Source of the DNA: a virus
Direction: 5' to 3' (one strand)
IMG/VR virus record: IMGVR_UViG_3300046785_000125
Location: 1 to 42,944 of that record
Length of the DNA: 42,944 nucleotides
Shown here: positions 22,004 through 31,702 of the stretch, one piece after another
Layout of the letters: the number at the start of each line of letters is the position of its first letter
Position numbering within the stretch: the stretch's first letter is position 1
The notes under the pieces: model-generated
The model's database searches: none
What the model saw: only the letters and a program-made list of their open reading frames with translations
What the model was told of the DNA's origin: nothing
Made by a program: the position numbers and the translations under genes

Positions 22004-23538
22004 TATGTTGGATCGTAAGATATTATTTGTGCTAAATTTATTTCAAATATTGTGCTTTCATCACCAGATCTATCAACTTGTAGATCAAAGTTTAAGTCTA
22101 CCGAGTTATCAGTAACTCTAACAACCTCTGAGTTATTGACGCTGAGAATATTTCCGTTGTTTCTATAGAAAAATATAGAGTCGTTATCAGAAGCTGTTAT
22201 ATTTGGACTAACACTTATATTTGTTGCTGAGTTTACAGCTGTTACTTCGTACGTGAAAGGAGCATAACCACTACTGTCGTTAATATTAAATCTATCACCT
22301 ACAGCTAATGTGCCTTCATTTTGTGTTAAATCTTGTATGTTTATGCTACTAGCATTAGTTACAGAACCATCCACGCGACAACTAACATCGTAGCTAAATT
22401 CTTCTATATCACCAACTTCAACAGGTCTAGCTGAAATATCTGGAGCTGTTACCCTAAAACTCATGTATTGAGATCCAGCGTTTTCAGTATACGGTGTATA
22501 TTCTGAAACATAGCTAACAGGCGTCCAACTAACAAGGTTATTTATGTTAGAAGTTGTATAAGGTCTAAGCATTACTGTAATATCAGCTTCTTGACAAACC
22601 TGGACAGGGTTTGGTTGACCAAAAGGATTTTGTAAATCTCCTGTTAAAGTTATAGTCCAACAAACAGGTGTTTTTAGATTTCCTAAAGCGGGAAAATTTA
22701 TTAAAACTAAACTTGTTCCGCCAGAACCTATAGTTTCATTAGTAGCAAGAGTTATTGTAGTTGTTCCATCTGTCATAGAAGCACTATATTCTGCGGTTGG
22801 TTGTCCGTATATAGTCCAAGCTACAGTCTCTCCGCTTTCGCCTATATATAAAGGTAATTGGCTATAACTTGTTACTTTTATAGGTTGAGTTGGTCTAACA
22901 GAAGTAGCGTTAGGTACTGTTATATCTAATTTGTCACCAGAAACATCTTGATTTGGATATAAGTATTTAACTGTAAACGAAAGACCGGTTAGTCTATTAG
23001 AAGAATCAAAACTTCCAGTTTGAATTATATTATAATTAGACTGATTACCAACAGTTACATTTAAAGAAGGTGTTTCGCTTGTTGGCCAATAATAACCAGT
23101 GTTAGTTGTATATGCTCTAGTTAGTAAAGTTTCTAGTTGACCAAAACTTCCAGAGTTACTATAAGGTGTATTTGTTTCTTGAGAATTTCCACCTACATTA
23201 GTTCCAACAGTTGAAGATATTTTTCCAGAAATATTTATATCTTTGCCAACTCCACCCCCTGTTACACATATAGAAATAGTTATATCGTTAGAAGGCATTG
23301 TAACACCTTGTACTAAATAAATATTACACAAAACGTTATCACCATCTTGTGTGAAAGTTATAGCGTTTATGTAAGTTGAGTTAGGATTTACAGCAGAAAA
23401 ATCTGACGCAGTTGCTGTAAAACCATCTAAGGGTGTTATAGTTATAATAGCGTGGTAACCAGCTACTGAACCTATCTCTATACCTTCTTCCATTATGTAT
23501 GTTACAGGAGAAAAACTATAATTATTTATTATATCCAT
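22003..23538 (-). CDS. Beta-rich structural protein, likely tail or spike component, 511 aa
   Basis: A 511-aa protein rich in Ser, Thr, Asn and Gly with alternating beta-strands, looking like tandem Ig- or carbohydrate-binding-type sandwiches (for example PITVTSYSQL-like and VEVGDIEEFSYDVSC segments). The N-terminus, NNYSFSPVTYIMEEG, and the pattern TPLDGFTATASDFS recall repeat units seen in tail and adhesion proteins. There is no signal peptide or catalytic motif. It lies just downstream of the 1850-aa nozzle protein, one base apart, so it is likely a tail appendage or receptor-binding accessory. Specific family not recognised. Confidence 0.6.
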   Translation of the reverse strand: MDIINNYSFSPVTYIMEEGIEIGSVAGYHAIITITPLDGFTATASDFSAVNPNSTYINAITFTQDGDNVLCNIYLVQGVTMPSNDITISICVTGGGVGKDINISGKISSTVGTNVGGNSQETNTPYSNSGSFGQLETLLTRAYTTNTGYYWPTSETPSLNVTVGNQSNYNIIQTGSFDSSNRLTGLSFTVKYLYPNQDVSGDKLDITVPNATSVRPTQPIKVTSYSQLPLYIGESGETVAWTIYGQPTAEYSASMTDGTTTITLATNETIGSGGTSLVLINFPALGNLKTPVCWTITLTGDLQNPFGQPNPVQVCQEADITVMLRPYTTSNINNLVSWTPVSYVSEYTPYTENAGSQYMSFRVTAPDISARPVEVGDIEEFSYDVSCRVDGSVTNASSINIQDLTQNEGTLAVGDRFNINDSSGYAPFTYEVTAVNSATNISVSPNITASDNDSIFFYRNNGNILSVNNSEVVRVTDNSVDLNFDLQVDRSGDESTIFEINLAQIISYDPT

Positions 23539-23539
23539 T

Positions 23540-26500
23540 TTACAATGTGTTTATTCTTTGGTAAGTAGTTACAACACCAGAATCATTTGTTTCTATTAAG
23601 TAATAGTTGTTTGGCATGTTGCTTAAATTACTGTAATAAGAAGCTCCATAAGGCGCTTGACATGAGCTAGAGTTGTTTATATCTTGTATTCCTCTAAAGT
23701 TTTTAACTCTAGTAGCACAACCGTTTGGTTGAACAATTAAGTAATATAAAACAGAACCTAAACCTAATGTTTGACCTGAGTAATAGAATATATTACCGCT
23801 CCAAGATTTAGGGCAAGAAGGGCAAGAACTAGAATAGTTACTGTCCCAAGAGCTCATGTAAGATTGTATACCGCTAAACATAGCAGTGCTTGAGGCGTAA
23901 TTTTTAAAAGCATCTGTATTTTGTATTACTATAGAGCTTCCATCATATGGCAAGCTACCGAAAGAAGTTTGAAAATAAGTTCTATTGTTAGGTCTTTCTT
24001 CACAACCAGGCCCTTCGTCAGGACAACTATCTATTGTGTTGTATTGAGTAAAACTTTGTATAACACCGCTACTATTTAATATCATTATTGCATAAGAATT
24101 AGGAGCTGTGCTAGAATTATTTAAATCTAAAGAACCATGATCTATGCTAGATGTAGATTGATCAGAACCTTGCACCGTAAACAAGTAGGTTCCAGCTGAT
24201 GATATTGGTTCTTCTGTTTCAGAATTATACATTTGAGTTCCTGCAACTAACCCGTCGGATAAAAAGTAAGAAAAACTTACACCTTGATTAGTGACTATAT
24301 CATAACTACCTATAGGTATGTTATTATAAAAGTTTTCTATAACACATTTAGCATCTTGCGCTGACGTTTCATCTGTTATTATAGCAGGACCAAGGTTTTG
24401 ATCTTGCTTTATTACCCACCAATAGTTGTAGAAAAATTGCTGTTCATCTGGAGAATTTGGCGTTATACCACCTCCGTCTGGATCACCCAATCCACTGCAA
24501 GATTCGTCTATAGTTATAGTAAAATTATAATCCTGAGTTGTGCATTCTACTAAAACAGGTGGTCCAATACCTTCTCCTATAAACTCACAATCATTAAACT
24601 CTTGTAGTCCTTTTATATAGTTAAAGTATTTACCTTCTTTCTTTTCAAACTCTTTTATTTCTCCGCCTTCTAAATCTGTTTTAATATAATTAACATACCA
24701 GCCTGGTTGTTTTTGTTTTACAGAAGTTGGAATTATTTTATTAAAATTAACTTCAGATATAGAGTACCATTTATTATTATTTAAATACTCTAATCTTCTA
24801 CTTTGAGTTCCAGTGTAATTTAAAGTGCTGTAACCTTTTACGGACTGAGGATTTTCGTTTATAATTAAATTAAAAGCACTATCATACTGAACACCGTAAA
24901 AATTATTAGCTAAAACATTTAAACCATGCTCCCACAATCTTCCTTTTTTAAACGTATAATATCTATTATTTAGTGTCACACCACTTTCTTGTATAAAAGA
25001 TTTTCTAGAAGTCCAACCATCTACGCTTTCTTTAAAAGATACTGTTGTTTGTGTTATAGGTTTTCTTGTATCAACGTTACAATCTGGCTGTAATTGATAA
25101 TCTTTGTCTTCGCTAAAAGTGTTGCTCCAGCTTTGACTTAAATTATTTAATGTTAAATTATATATATCTTTATCATCATCATAACTTCCTATTATTTTAG
25201 TAGACACTCTTAAATTGTCTGCAAAAAAGTCTGACATGCCTTTATCGGCTATATTTGTTATACCGTCCATAGATAAACGTATAACAGCTCCTCTATTTTT
25301 GTCTGTAAAATAAGATCTAAAAGCATACTGAGCAAAAGATTCTGGGTTTTTAGATATACCAAACTCTCCAGCATAAGGCACGGCTTGCCCTAATACCGCG
25401 TTGTTTCCAGTTAAGTTAACATTTCCATCTGCATTATATAAAGCGTCTTTATTAGCTAGTATTCTCAAGCATTTGTCTTCGCAGAGAACTATAGCATCAG
25501 TATCTCTAGCGTGCAGCTTTTGTATTGTGCCATATATAGGATTAAGATCTTTAGTTATAGGTAAAGCTTGTATAAATTGGTTTAATCTATTTATACCACT
25601 AGTAGAGTTATATATTTGTGAAAATATCATACCGCTACCTCTTCTCTCCTCTGAATATGGTTCATCTAGTATAGTTGAAACTTTAGGCCCCTTATCTATA
25701 TAAACTGCGTTAAAATCGTCTCTTATTCTATTAGACTCAGCTCCATTACCAAAAGAATAACAATTAAACCAATTTAACTCATCAAATTGAGTTCCGTGTT
25801 GAGATATTGGCAAAGCATTAGAAGCTTCATAATATAACTCTAAATCAACAGCTTCTTTTGGTTCTGTTTCAAATATAGCTGGATTGCTAGAAGTTAATAT
25901 TTTATTGTCACCATCATATACATCAGTCACAACTTGTATGGCTATGTTTTTAGAATCAAGAAGATTCCAACCCGTATTACCTGCTTGACCCTCTGTAGGA
26001 AACCAGTCTTCTTGTATAGGAAAATCTAATCTAGCTACTACTGTATAAGCTCTGTTACCTTCGCCATCATAATTATTACAAAAAGGATTTGCAACTTTAG
26101 CGCCCCTACCTCTACCGTCTCCATAGCTTTCTTCTACTTGATATATTCTACTATATTTGCCATCTACGGTATTATAAAATCTAATTTTAGCTCCATTATT
26201 AAAATATCCACCCTGAAGGGTTCCAAAATGATTATGAGCAGAGCCTATAAAGTCGTCAATATTACCACTTTTTCTACCTATATATGTAAAACCAAACCAA
26301 TTGTGAGTTCTAGTAGGAGGTCTATAATTTTCCCTTATAGTTATACCGTTAGCGCTACCAACACCACCCCATGATCCTTGGCCTAAAGCTCTTTTTTGGG
26401 GAGCATCATTAGTACAATCTTGAATACCATCGTCTCTTGGCCAACCTGCATCACCCCACCAATAACCCCTAGCGTTACCGCTACTTGTTTTACCTCCTTG

Positions 26501-29092
26501 AAGATCTATCTCGTCTAAAACAACATATTGCTTTTCTAAGGCAGCGAAAGTTGCTATTATATTTTCATCAAAAGCAAAATCTCTATTTATTTTAGCGAAA
26601 AATCTACCTTCAAACTCTGGTAAATTTTTTCTTTCTTGCTCAAAAATAGTTAAATCAACAGTGTCATTAACAGATAAAGATTCTAACCAACCACCATCAG
26701 AAGCTATAGGTGATTTTAATTTTATTGAAAAAATATTATTAGAAGCTGTTTGACCTCCTTTTTCTATACCATAGTCATCAGTTTCAAAACCTCCTTTTGA
26801 TATTCTTAAATTATTAGCAGACGTAAGACTTTCTTGAAAAAGTCTCCGCGTGTCTTCGGTGTTGTTTACTAAAGAAACTCTTAACGTTATAAAACCTATT
26901 TCAATATTGTTTTGAAGAGTTACAGCCCCAAAAAACTTAGTAGATTCAAATGAAGCCACAAAGTCAGGAGCTTCATTTTCTATCGCTAGTATTTTATATC
27001 TATTTAATGTTTCTACAGCTTTATTGTTATCATGCTGTTTTTTCATTATTAAATAAGTCTCTTCGTCTAATTTGTTTCTTTCTGAAGAAGGAAACGATAG
27101 CCAAACATTTCCATCTTCTGCAGGATAAAACCTATCTAAAGCTAAATTGTAGTATTCATTTGAAGTTTCTTTTACAAAATACTTATAGTGAGTAGCAAAA
27201 GAAGGTGCGTCAGAATTTGGTTTTACAAGCAACTTTGTTATGGAATCAGAGTCTGATATATCTATATATTTTGATGCATTTTTACTACTAAAAACAGGTG
27301 TTTCTCTTCCATACTGATCTTTATAAACAACACCTACTTGATATGTTCTTATTGATTTTAACGAAGGTTCAGCATCTCCAATATATACATCGTTACTTAT
27401 TGATAAACCACCTTCTATTGTCACGGTATTGGCGGGATGAGGTTTCCTAGATATATCGGTAGAAAGATCTACTGTATCTACACTGTAGTTTTGAACGTAA
27501 TTTCCATATATAATTCTATTACCTACAATTTCTTGAGACTTAGCTTTTCTAGGCACGTTATCCCATGGTCTTAATATTTGATTGCCTTCTACGGTGGCGC
27601 CTATTAATTCGTTTTTAATTTCAAACTCTGTAATTAAAGTTTCACCTGTAGCAGATATTTGAGTGTAATCAACTTTTTTTATAGTGTCTACAACATAAAC
27701 ATTGTTACTGTTAGATTCTTTATATAGTATGTCTATTTCTGAAACCTCTTCAGTGCCCCAGTTTATATTTTTAAGTATTAATTTTCTAATATTATTAGTC
27801 ATACCTATATTATGACCGTCAGAAGAAACGTACTCAAACTTGTTGGGTATAAAAGCTACCTCTGTAAAAGGTGAAAAACAAGAATACTCATTATCTATAT
27901 ACTTCCATCTATATGCAAATCTAGGAAACACATACTCAAACATAGGTTCTTTTTCTTCTAAAACTACATCAAAAATAACAGGTACATTTTGCTGATTATT
28001 GTCTTGAAATCTTAATATTCTAGAAGATATAGACTGTATTTGACAAGTTATATTATCTCCGTTTACGTTGGTTATAAGAACTTTTAGTTGATACTTATAA
28101 TGCTCACCAAGTAAATCTACGTGGTCTGCATTTAAAGATAATATGTCACCGTTTTGCCAAACAGGATCGCCTGTATCTGGATCCACGCCGTAGCTGGGAG
28201 GTGAAAGTATACTAAAAGTAATCTCACCGTTCCAGTTAGCTCCTAAACTAGAATCGTCGTAATAATCAGGATCTGATTCTATATTAGCTAGGTATTGACC
28301 ATAAGTATCTATAGGAATATAATCATTAGGTGCTGAAGTTGTGTATAAAACGTATGTAAAATTTTCTTGATTAGAAACTGTATATTGTGTTCTTAACGGA
28401 TCAACACCAGTACCTGGTATGTCCGCGCCGTATTTACTAGCCGCTTTGTCAAGCGTTAAAGAGTTTAATGGGGATTTTTTTATAACAGTTATATCTGCTT
28501 CAACGAAATTTGGCTGTATAGAAGGCGTGCCAGAGCAGTTTACTTGAACGTAATTATTTTGAGATGGATTCCACTCACCCACTTTGGTGTGTGTTACAAA
28601 ATCACAAGAACCAGCCTTAAATTTATCTATATTGATTTTTTTCGGCTCAGTTTGATCGTCTGTCCAAAACAAAAACTTATCTAATATATTTATACCAGTA
28701 ATTAAATAGCTTTCAGAAAACTTTAAAATATTATTAGTATCTACTAAAACAGGTTCAACTATATTGTTTTTTTGATCATATTCAGCTATAGCGCTAATGT
28801 TGTCAGAAGCTATAAACCAATATATTTTTTCTTCTTTATCGTGTCTTATAGAACCTATTACAACAGGGTTAGACAACTCATCTATATAATCAGAACTCCA
28901 ATTGTCAGAACAACCATCACACCTTCTTTGTTCTATATTTCCTTTTACATTTTGCAAAGTACCTACGTTAGATCCATCTGAGTTTGCTAAATCTAAATTT
29001 AGCGCGTCACGATATTCACCATTTGGTATCAATCGCTCGTCAAGATCTTTATTCATTCTTCCTGATTGGAAGGTATGGATAAATTCTGGCAT
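23540..29092 (-). CDS. Large tail nozzle/stem-type protein, 1850 aa
   Basis: Giant tail protein. The N-terminus carries the motif GRMNKDLDERLIPNGEY followed by DALNLDLANSDGSNVGTLQN, which is the opening of podovirus tail-nozzle (T7 gp12-like or stem) proteins: N-K-D-x-D-x-x-L-x-x-G-x-Y-x-D-A-x-N, then an N-x-x-G-N turn. Beta-propeller-like strands follow (IGSIRHDKEEKIYWFIA). At 1850 aa it is over twice T7 gp12 (794 aa); the extra length includes Tyr/Asn/Gly-rich beta regions and three short Cys-containing repeats at the C-terminus (about 1664-1850). The gene order (connectors before, appendage proteins after) supports the nozzle role; receptor binding by the C-terminus is inferred. Confidence 0.75.
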   Translation of the reverse strand: MPEFIHTFQSGRMNKDLDERLIPNGEYRDALNLDLANSDGSNVGTLQNVKGNIEQRRCDGCSDNWSSDYIDELSNPVVIGSIRHDKEEKIYWFIASDNISAIAEYDQKNNIVEPVLVDTNNILKFSESYLITGINILDKFLFWTDDQTEPKKINIDKFKAGSCDFVTHTKVGEWNPSQNNYVQVNCSGTPSIQPNFVEADITVIKKSPLNSLTLDKAASKYGADIPGTGVDPLRTQYTVSNQENFTYVLYTTSAPNDYIPIDTYGQYLANIESDPDYYDDSSLGANWNGEITFSILSPPSYGVDPDTGDPVWQNGDILSLNADHVDLLGEHYKYQLKVLITNVNGDNITCQIQSISSRILRFQDNNQQNVPVIFDVVLEEKEPMFEYVFPRFAYRWKYIDNEYSCFSPFTEVAFIPNKFEYVSSDGHNIGMTNNIRKLILKNINWGTEEVSEIDILYKESNSNNVYVVDTIKKVDYTQISATGETLITEFEIKNELIGATVEGNQILRPWDNVPRKAKSQEIVGNRIIYGNYVQNYSVDTVDLSTDISRKPHPANTVTIEGGLSISNDVYIGDAEPSLKSIRTYQVGVVYKDQYGRETPVFSSKNASKYIDISDSDSITKLLVKPNSDAPSFATHYKYFVKETSNEYYNLALDRFYPAEDGNVWLSFPSSERNKLDEETYLIMKKQHDNNKAVETLNRYKILAIENEAPDFVASFESTKFFGAVTLQNNIEIGFITLRVSLVNNTEDTRRLFQESLTSANNLRISKGGFETDDYGIEKGGQTASNNIFSIKLKSPIASDGGWLESLSVNDTVDLTIFEQERKNLPEFEGRFFAKINRDFAFDENIIATFAALEKQYVVLDEIDLQGGKTSSGNARGYWWGDAGWPRDDGIQDCTNDAPQKRALGQGSWGGVGSANGITIRENYRPPTRTHNWFGFTYIGRKSGNIDDFIGSAHNHFGTLQGGYFNNGAKIRFYNTVDGKYSRIYQVEESYGDGRGRGAKVANPFCNNYDGEGNRAYTVVARLDFPIQEDWFPTEGQAGNTGWNLLDSKNIAIQVVTDVYDGDNKILTSSNPAIFETEPKEAVDLELYYEASNALPISQHGTQFDELNWFNCYSFGNGAESNRIRDDFNAVYIDKGPKVSTILDEPYSEERRGSGMIFSQIYNSTSGINRLNQFIQALPITKDLNPIYGTIQKLHARDTDAIVLCEDKCLRILANKDALYNADGNVNLTGNNAVLGQAVPYAGEFGISKNPESFAQYAFRSYFTDKNRGAVIRLSMDGITNIADKGMSDFFADNLRVSTKIIGSYDDDKDIYNLTLNNLSQSWSNTFSEDKDYQLQPDCNVDTRKPITQTTVSFKESVDGWTSRKSFIQESGVTLNNRYYTFKKGRLWEHGLNVLANNFYGVQYDSAFNLIINENPQSVKGYSTLNYTGTQSRRLEYLNNNKWYSISEVNFNKIIPTSVKQKQPGWYVNYIKTDLEGGEIKEFEKKEGKYFNYIKGLQEFNDCEFIGEGIGPPVLVECTTQDYNFTITIDESCSGLGDPDGGGITPNSPDEQQFFYNYWWVIKQDQNLGPAIITDETSAQDAKCVIENFYNNIPIGSYDIVTNQGVSFSYFLSDGLVAGTQMYNSETEEPISSAGTYLFTVQGSDQSTSSIDHGSLDLNNSSTAPNSYAIMILNSSGVIQSFTQYNTIDSCPDEGPGCEERPNNRTYFQTSFGSLPYDGSSIVIQNTDAFKNYASSTAMFSGIQSYMSSWDSNYSSSCPSCPKSWSGNIFYYSGQTLGLGSVLYYLIVQPNGCATRVKNFRGIQDINNSSSCQAPYGASYYSNLSNMPNNYYLIETNDSGVVTTYQRINTL

Positions 29093-29095
29093 ATA

Positions 29096-30001
29096 TTAAT
29101 GTTTTATTTGCTTGGATTTATTACGCATAACTTGCGTAATTTCTTCTATTTTAATATTTGATAATCTTAATTTAGCATTTCGTCTAGCAGCTTGTTTTTC
29201 ACGTTTAAACCTTGCTATAATATATTCTGGTGTATTTGATCTAGTTGATAAAATAGCATAAGCTATATACTTATATAAAGCTTCTTCTGCAAATTTATGA
29301 ACTGTCATCTCTTCGTCCTTAGCTAAACCGTCACTTATATATTTTAAAGTAACAACTCTGTTTACCATGTCAGAGCTAAAACGTATTAAACCTTTTATTT
29401 GGTCTATAAAAAACACTCCATTTGATTGAGCGTTTTCAGGAGTAAGTCCGTACCTTCTACCTAAAAAGTGCTCAGCCATTAAATCACTGTTATTTGTATT
29501 TTTGAAGTGCTCTTGGTTATGAGGTTTTGATTTAAATTTTTTCCAAGTCTCAGAATCTTGAGCATAAATTATTTCACCGTTATTATCGAAAGTATACTCG
29601 TAGTCGTTATCTTGTATTATAGGCAAAGGATCACTAGTTTTTATTGCAGGATATATTATATGCTCAACACCGTTGTCATCAGACCATGTTAACTTTACGT
29701 AATTAACATAATCCTGAGGTAGAACCATATAGAGTTGAGGTCCTATTTCTATTTCTTGTGATTTAAATGAAGGAAGAATATCAAAATTAAATTCTTGTAT
29801 ACCTCGCTGTGCGTGAAAAGCAACGTCAGTTCTTTTTATTTTACTTATAATTTTGTTTTCACCTACATAAGAAATAATAAAATTATTTATAATATCTTTT
29901 AACGATATAAACTGATAATTACCGTAATCTTCGTCTAAACTATTCCAAACACCATCTGGTCCTTGATAATATTGCTCATTAGTATAATTTATTAGTCCCA
30001 T
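29096..30001 (-). CDS. Head-tail connector / tail tube-like protein, 301 aa
   Basis: A 301-aa protein in the position of T7 gp11. The segment KIKRTDVAFHAQRGIQEFNF, followed by DILPSFKSQEIEIGPQLYMVL and PQDYVNYVKLTW, is typical of adaptor proteins of short-tailed phages: a helical N-terminal layer (DVAFHAQRGIQEFNFD) and a beta barrel with the P-x-D-Y-V-x-x-x-K loop. The C-terminus is a basic helix (ARFKREKQAARRNAKLRL). It starts four bases after the stop of the upstream connector. It probably forms the ring joining portal and nozzle. Confidence 0.7.
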   Translation of the reverse strand: MGLINYTNEQYYQGPDGVWNSLDEDYGNYQFISLKDIINNFIISYVGENKIISKIKRTDVAFHAQRGIQEFNFDILPSFKSQEIEIGPQLYMVLPQDYVNYVKLTWSDDNGVEHIIYPAIKTSDPLPIIQDNDYEYTFDNNGEIIYAQDSETWKKFKSKPHNQEHFKNTNNSDLMAEHFLGRRYGLTPENAQSNGVFFIDQIKGLIRFSSDMVNRVVTLKYISDGLAKDEEMTVHKFAEEALYKYIAYAILSTRSNTPEYIIARFKREKQAARRNAKLRLSNIKIEEITQVMRNKSKQIKH

Positions 30002-30004
30002 TTA

Positions 30005-30736
30005 TTAAGATTTTTCTTGTTGTATAGTTTCTATTTCTTCTTGATTAATTACGTTATATAAATTATAATCTTTAATTAGTAAACCAGACATTTCTAATAT
30101 TTTAATAACAAGTTCTGTTTCTTCAGATGGATTTAATTCAAAATCAACTGAATTAGCAGCGTCATAAAGCGGCTCGTCAAAAACAATTTGGTATGCCCAC
30201 TGTGGAGTAGATGGTTTTTTAATATAATTACACTTAACATTAGAAGTTAATTCAGAATCACCATAAACATTGATTCCAGACGTGTTTTGAGTGTATATAG
30301 GACGTGTATTTTTTGGTTTTGTAAGTGGAGATGAGTTGATATATAAAATTTCATTTTTAGCAACTCTCTCAGCTTCTATTTGCTCTGTTGTAGATGTGCC
30401 AAAACCGTCAGTTGTAGTGTTACTGTATATGATAGTACCTAATCTATATAAATCAGTAGGTAATGGAAAATAATTATCAGTTGAGTTATAATTTAAATTA
30501 TTAGTAGTTTCAAATGGACTTATTTTTTCATTTAAAATATTTAACATATCTGAATACTCTGTGTCATTTCCAGGTAATCTTCCAAATTGATTAATGTCAT
30601 AAAAGTATTGCTCAAATAAATCTAATTGAGCTTGATTAGCAAATAGATTAAATTCTTGAGCGGTAACATATCCACGTTGCTCTTTGTTTAATATAGCTAA
30701 AACTTTTTGATATACTGTATCTATGCTTATTGCCAT
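30005..30736 (-). CDS. Head-tail connector protein, 243 aa
   Basis: The N-terminus (IDTVYQKVLAILNKEQRGYV, then TAQEFNLFANQAQLDLFEQY) follows a pattern common in connector proteins of marine short-tailed phages: a helix, K-E-Q-R-G-Y-(I/V)-T, then E-F-N-x-x-A-x-x-A-Q. A beta part with FPLPTDLYRLGTIIYSN follows, similar in style to the P-x-D-(L/Y) loop of the 301-aa neighbour, so the two may be distant paralogues or successive rings. The ATG is preceded by an A-run and no Shine-Dalgarno. A hairpin lies in the gap upstream. Confidence 0.65.
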   Translation of the reverse strand: MAISIDTVYQKVLAILNKEQRGYVTAQEFNLFANQAQLDLFEQYFYDINQFGRLPGNDTEYSDMLNILNEKISPFETTNNLNYNSTDNYFPLPTDLYRLGTIIYSNTTTDGFGTSTTEQIEAERVAKNEILYINSSPLTKPKNTRPIYTQNTSGINVYGDSELTSNVKCNYIKKPSTPQWAYQIVFDEPLYDAANSVDFELNPSEETELVIKILEMSGLLIKDYNLYNVINQEEIETIQQEKS

Positions 30737-30755
30737 TTGTTTTTTTTATTTATAA

Positions 30756-30786
30756 TAGTTAGGCCACTATTACAGCGGCCTAGCTA
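30756..30786 (-). other. Intergenic hairpin between head protein and connector genes
   Basis: Arms TAGTTAGGCC (30756-30765) and GGCCTAGCTA (30777-30786) pair over ten positions with one G-U, around an 11-base loop. It lies in the 62-base gap between two leftward genes. In the leftward transcript it is not followed by a T-run, so it is more likely an RNA processing or stability element than a terminator. Confidence 0.6.
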
Positions 30787-30798
30787 CTATAATGTGAC

Positions 30799-31620
30799 TT
30801 ATAATTTTTTAATTATATGCTTGTAAACTTCCATACCTTCATCTGTTTTAAAGAAGGCGGCGAGTGCAGAATATGGATGCTCATCAAAAGGAACAGTCAT
30901 TAGTTTTCTGCTAGTTTCACCATATGTAAAAGTTCTTTGATCTTGAGAAAGTTTTATAATACCAGCGTTTGTTGCTTTTATTCCAACGTTTCTTAGTTCT
31001 ACATTTTCGTCATTAGCTAATTCTAAAAACAAAAAAGGATTTCTTTTAGCAAACAAAAAAGCATCTCTTTTTAACTCACTTGACGTTAAATCATCAACTC
31101 TACTACCATACTCAACTCTTAAAATAGCTTCTAATTCTTCTATTTCCATTTGCTTAGCTGATAATAAAGCTTGGAACTCATATTCCATGTAAGCAAGATC
31201 ATCAATAGACTCTTCAACCGCGTTGTACTCTTCATAAAGTTGGTCTTTAAGTGGGTGATATAATGATAATAGTTTTTGTAAAGCAACTTGTTCTTTTGGA
31301 ACTGCTAGTTGACCGTCTCTAAAAACTATTCTACCTAAAGTAACGGCTCCTTTTTGTTCGTCTACAAAAGGAGAGTTTTGATTAGTAGCATATCTTAGCT
31401 CTCTTTGAATGCCTTTTTCTTCGTCAAACCATAACAAAGATTTTCTTTGAGAATGTTTAGAAGCTATATTATATATAATAGGGGTTCTTCCATTTTTTAA
31501 AGTATATAATCTATCTCTATAGTCCCATTCTGGTTTTTTTGGTGCTGCAATTTTTTTTTCAGCTGCAATCACTTGAGGCGCAACCTCAATAGTTTCTTCT
31601 GCTTTGACTTTTTTAGCCAT
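30799..31620 (-). CDS. Head-associated protein downstream of MCP, 273 aa, unknown function
   Basis: A 273-aa protein with a Lys/Ala/Glu-rich flexible N-terminus (to about 30), a beta-rich part including LYTLKNGRTPIIYNI and GAVTLGRIVFRDGQL, and a coiled-coil helix (EESIDDLAYMEYEFQALLSA, continuing to about 160). Residues 180-230 contain KRNPFLFLELANDENVELRN. It is encoded right after the major capsid protein in a leftward operon, the usual place for head decoration, auxiliary capsid or completion proteins. No family was recognised; a capsid auxiliary or vertex protein is my preferred guess. Confidence 0.55.
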   Translation of the reverse strand: MAKKVKAEETIEVAPQVIAAEKKIAAPKKPEWDYRDRLYTLKNGRTPIIYNIASKHSQRKSLLWFDEEKGIQRELRYATNQNSPFVDEQKGAVTLGRIVFRDGQLAVPKEQVALQKLLSLYHPLKDQLYEEYNAVEESIDDLAYMEYEFQALLSAKQMEIEELEAILRVEYGSRVDDLTSSELKRDAFLFAKRNPFLFLELANDENVELRNVGIKATNAGIIKLSQDQRTFTYGETSRKLMTVPFDEHPYSALAAFFKTDEGMEVYKHIIKKL

Positions 31621-31649
31621 AATATAATAAAATTAAATAGTTAATAAAG

Positions 31650-31690
31650 GTAATAATTACCCCCGTAAATACAACGAGGGTAATAATTAC
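31650..31690 (-). other. Long imperfect hairpin downstream of the major capsid gene
   Basis: Two 16-base arms (31650-31665 and 31675-31690) pair except at two positions around a nine-base loop. Because the arm is itself near-palindromic, GTAATAATTAC also occurs as an exact direct repeat 30 bases apart. In the leftward transcript the stem ends 12 bases after the MCP stop and is followed by CTTTATTAA, only a weak T-tract. It could be a partial terminator or a 3'-end stabiliser that raises MCP mRNA over downstream messages. Confidence 0.75.
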
Positions 31691-31702
31691 ACTATGTTTA
31701 AA

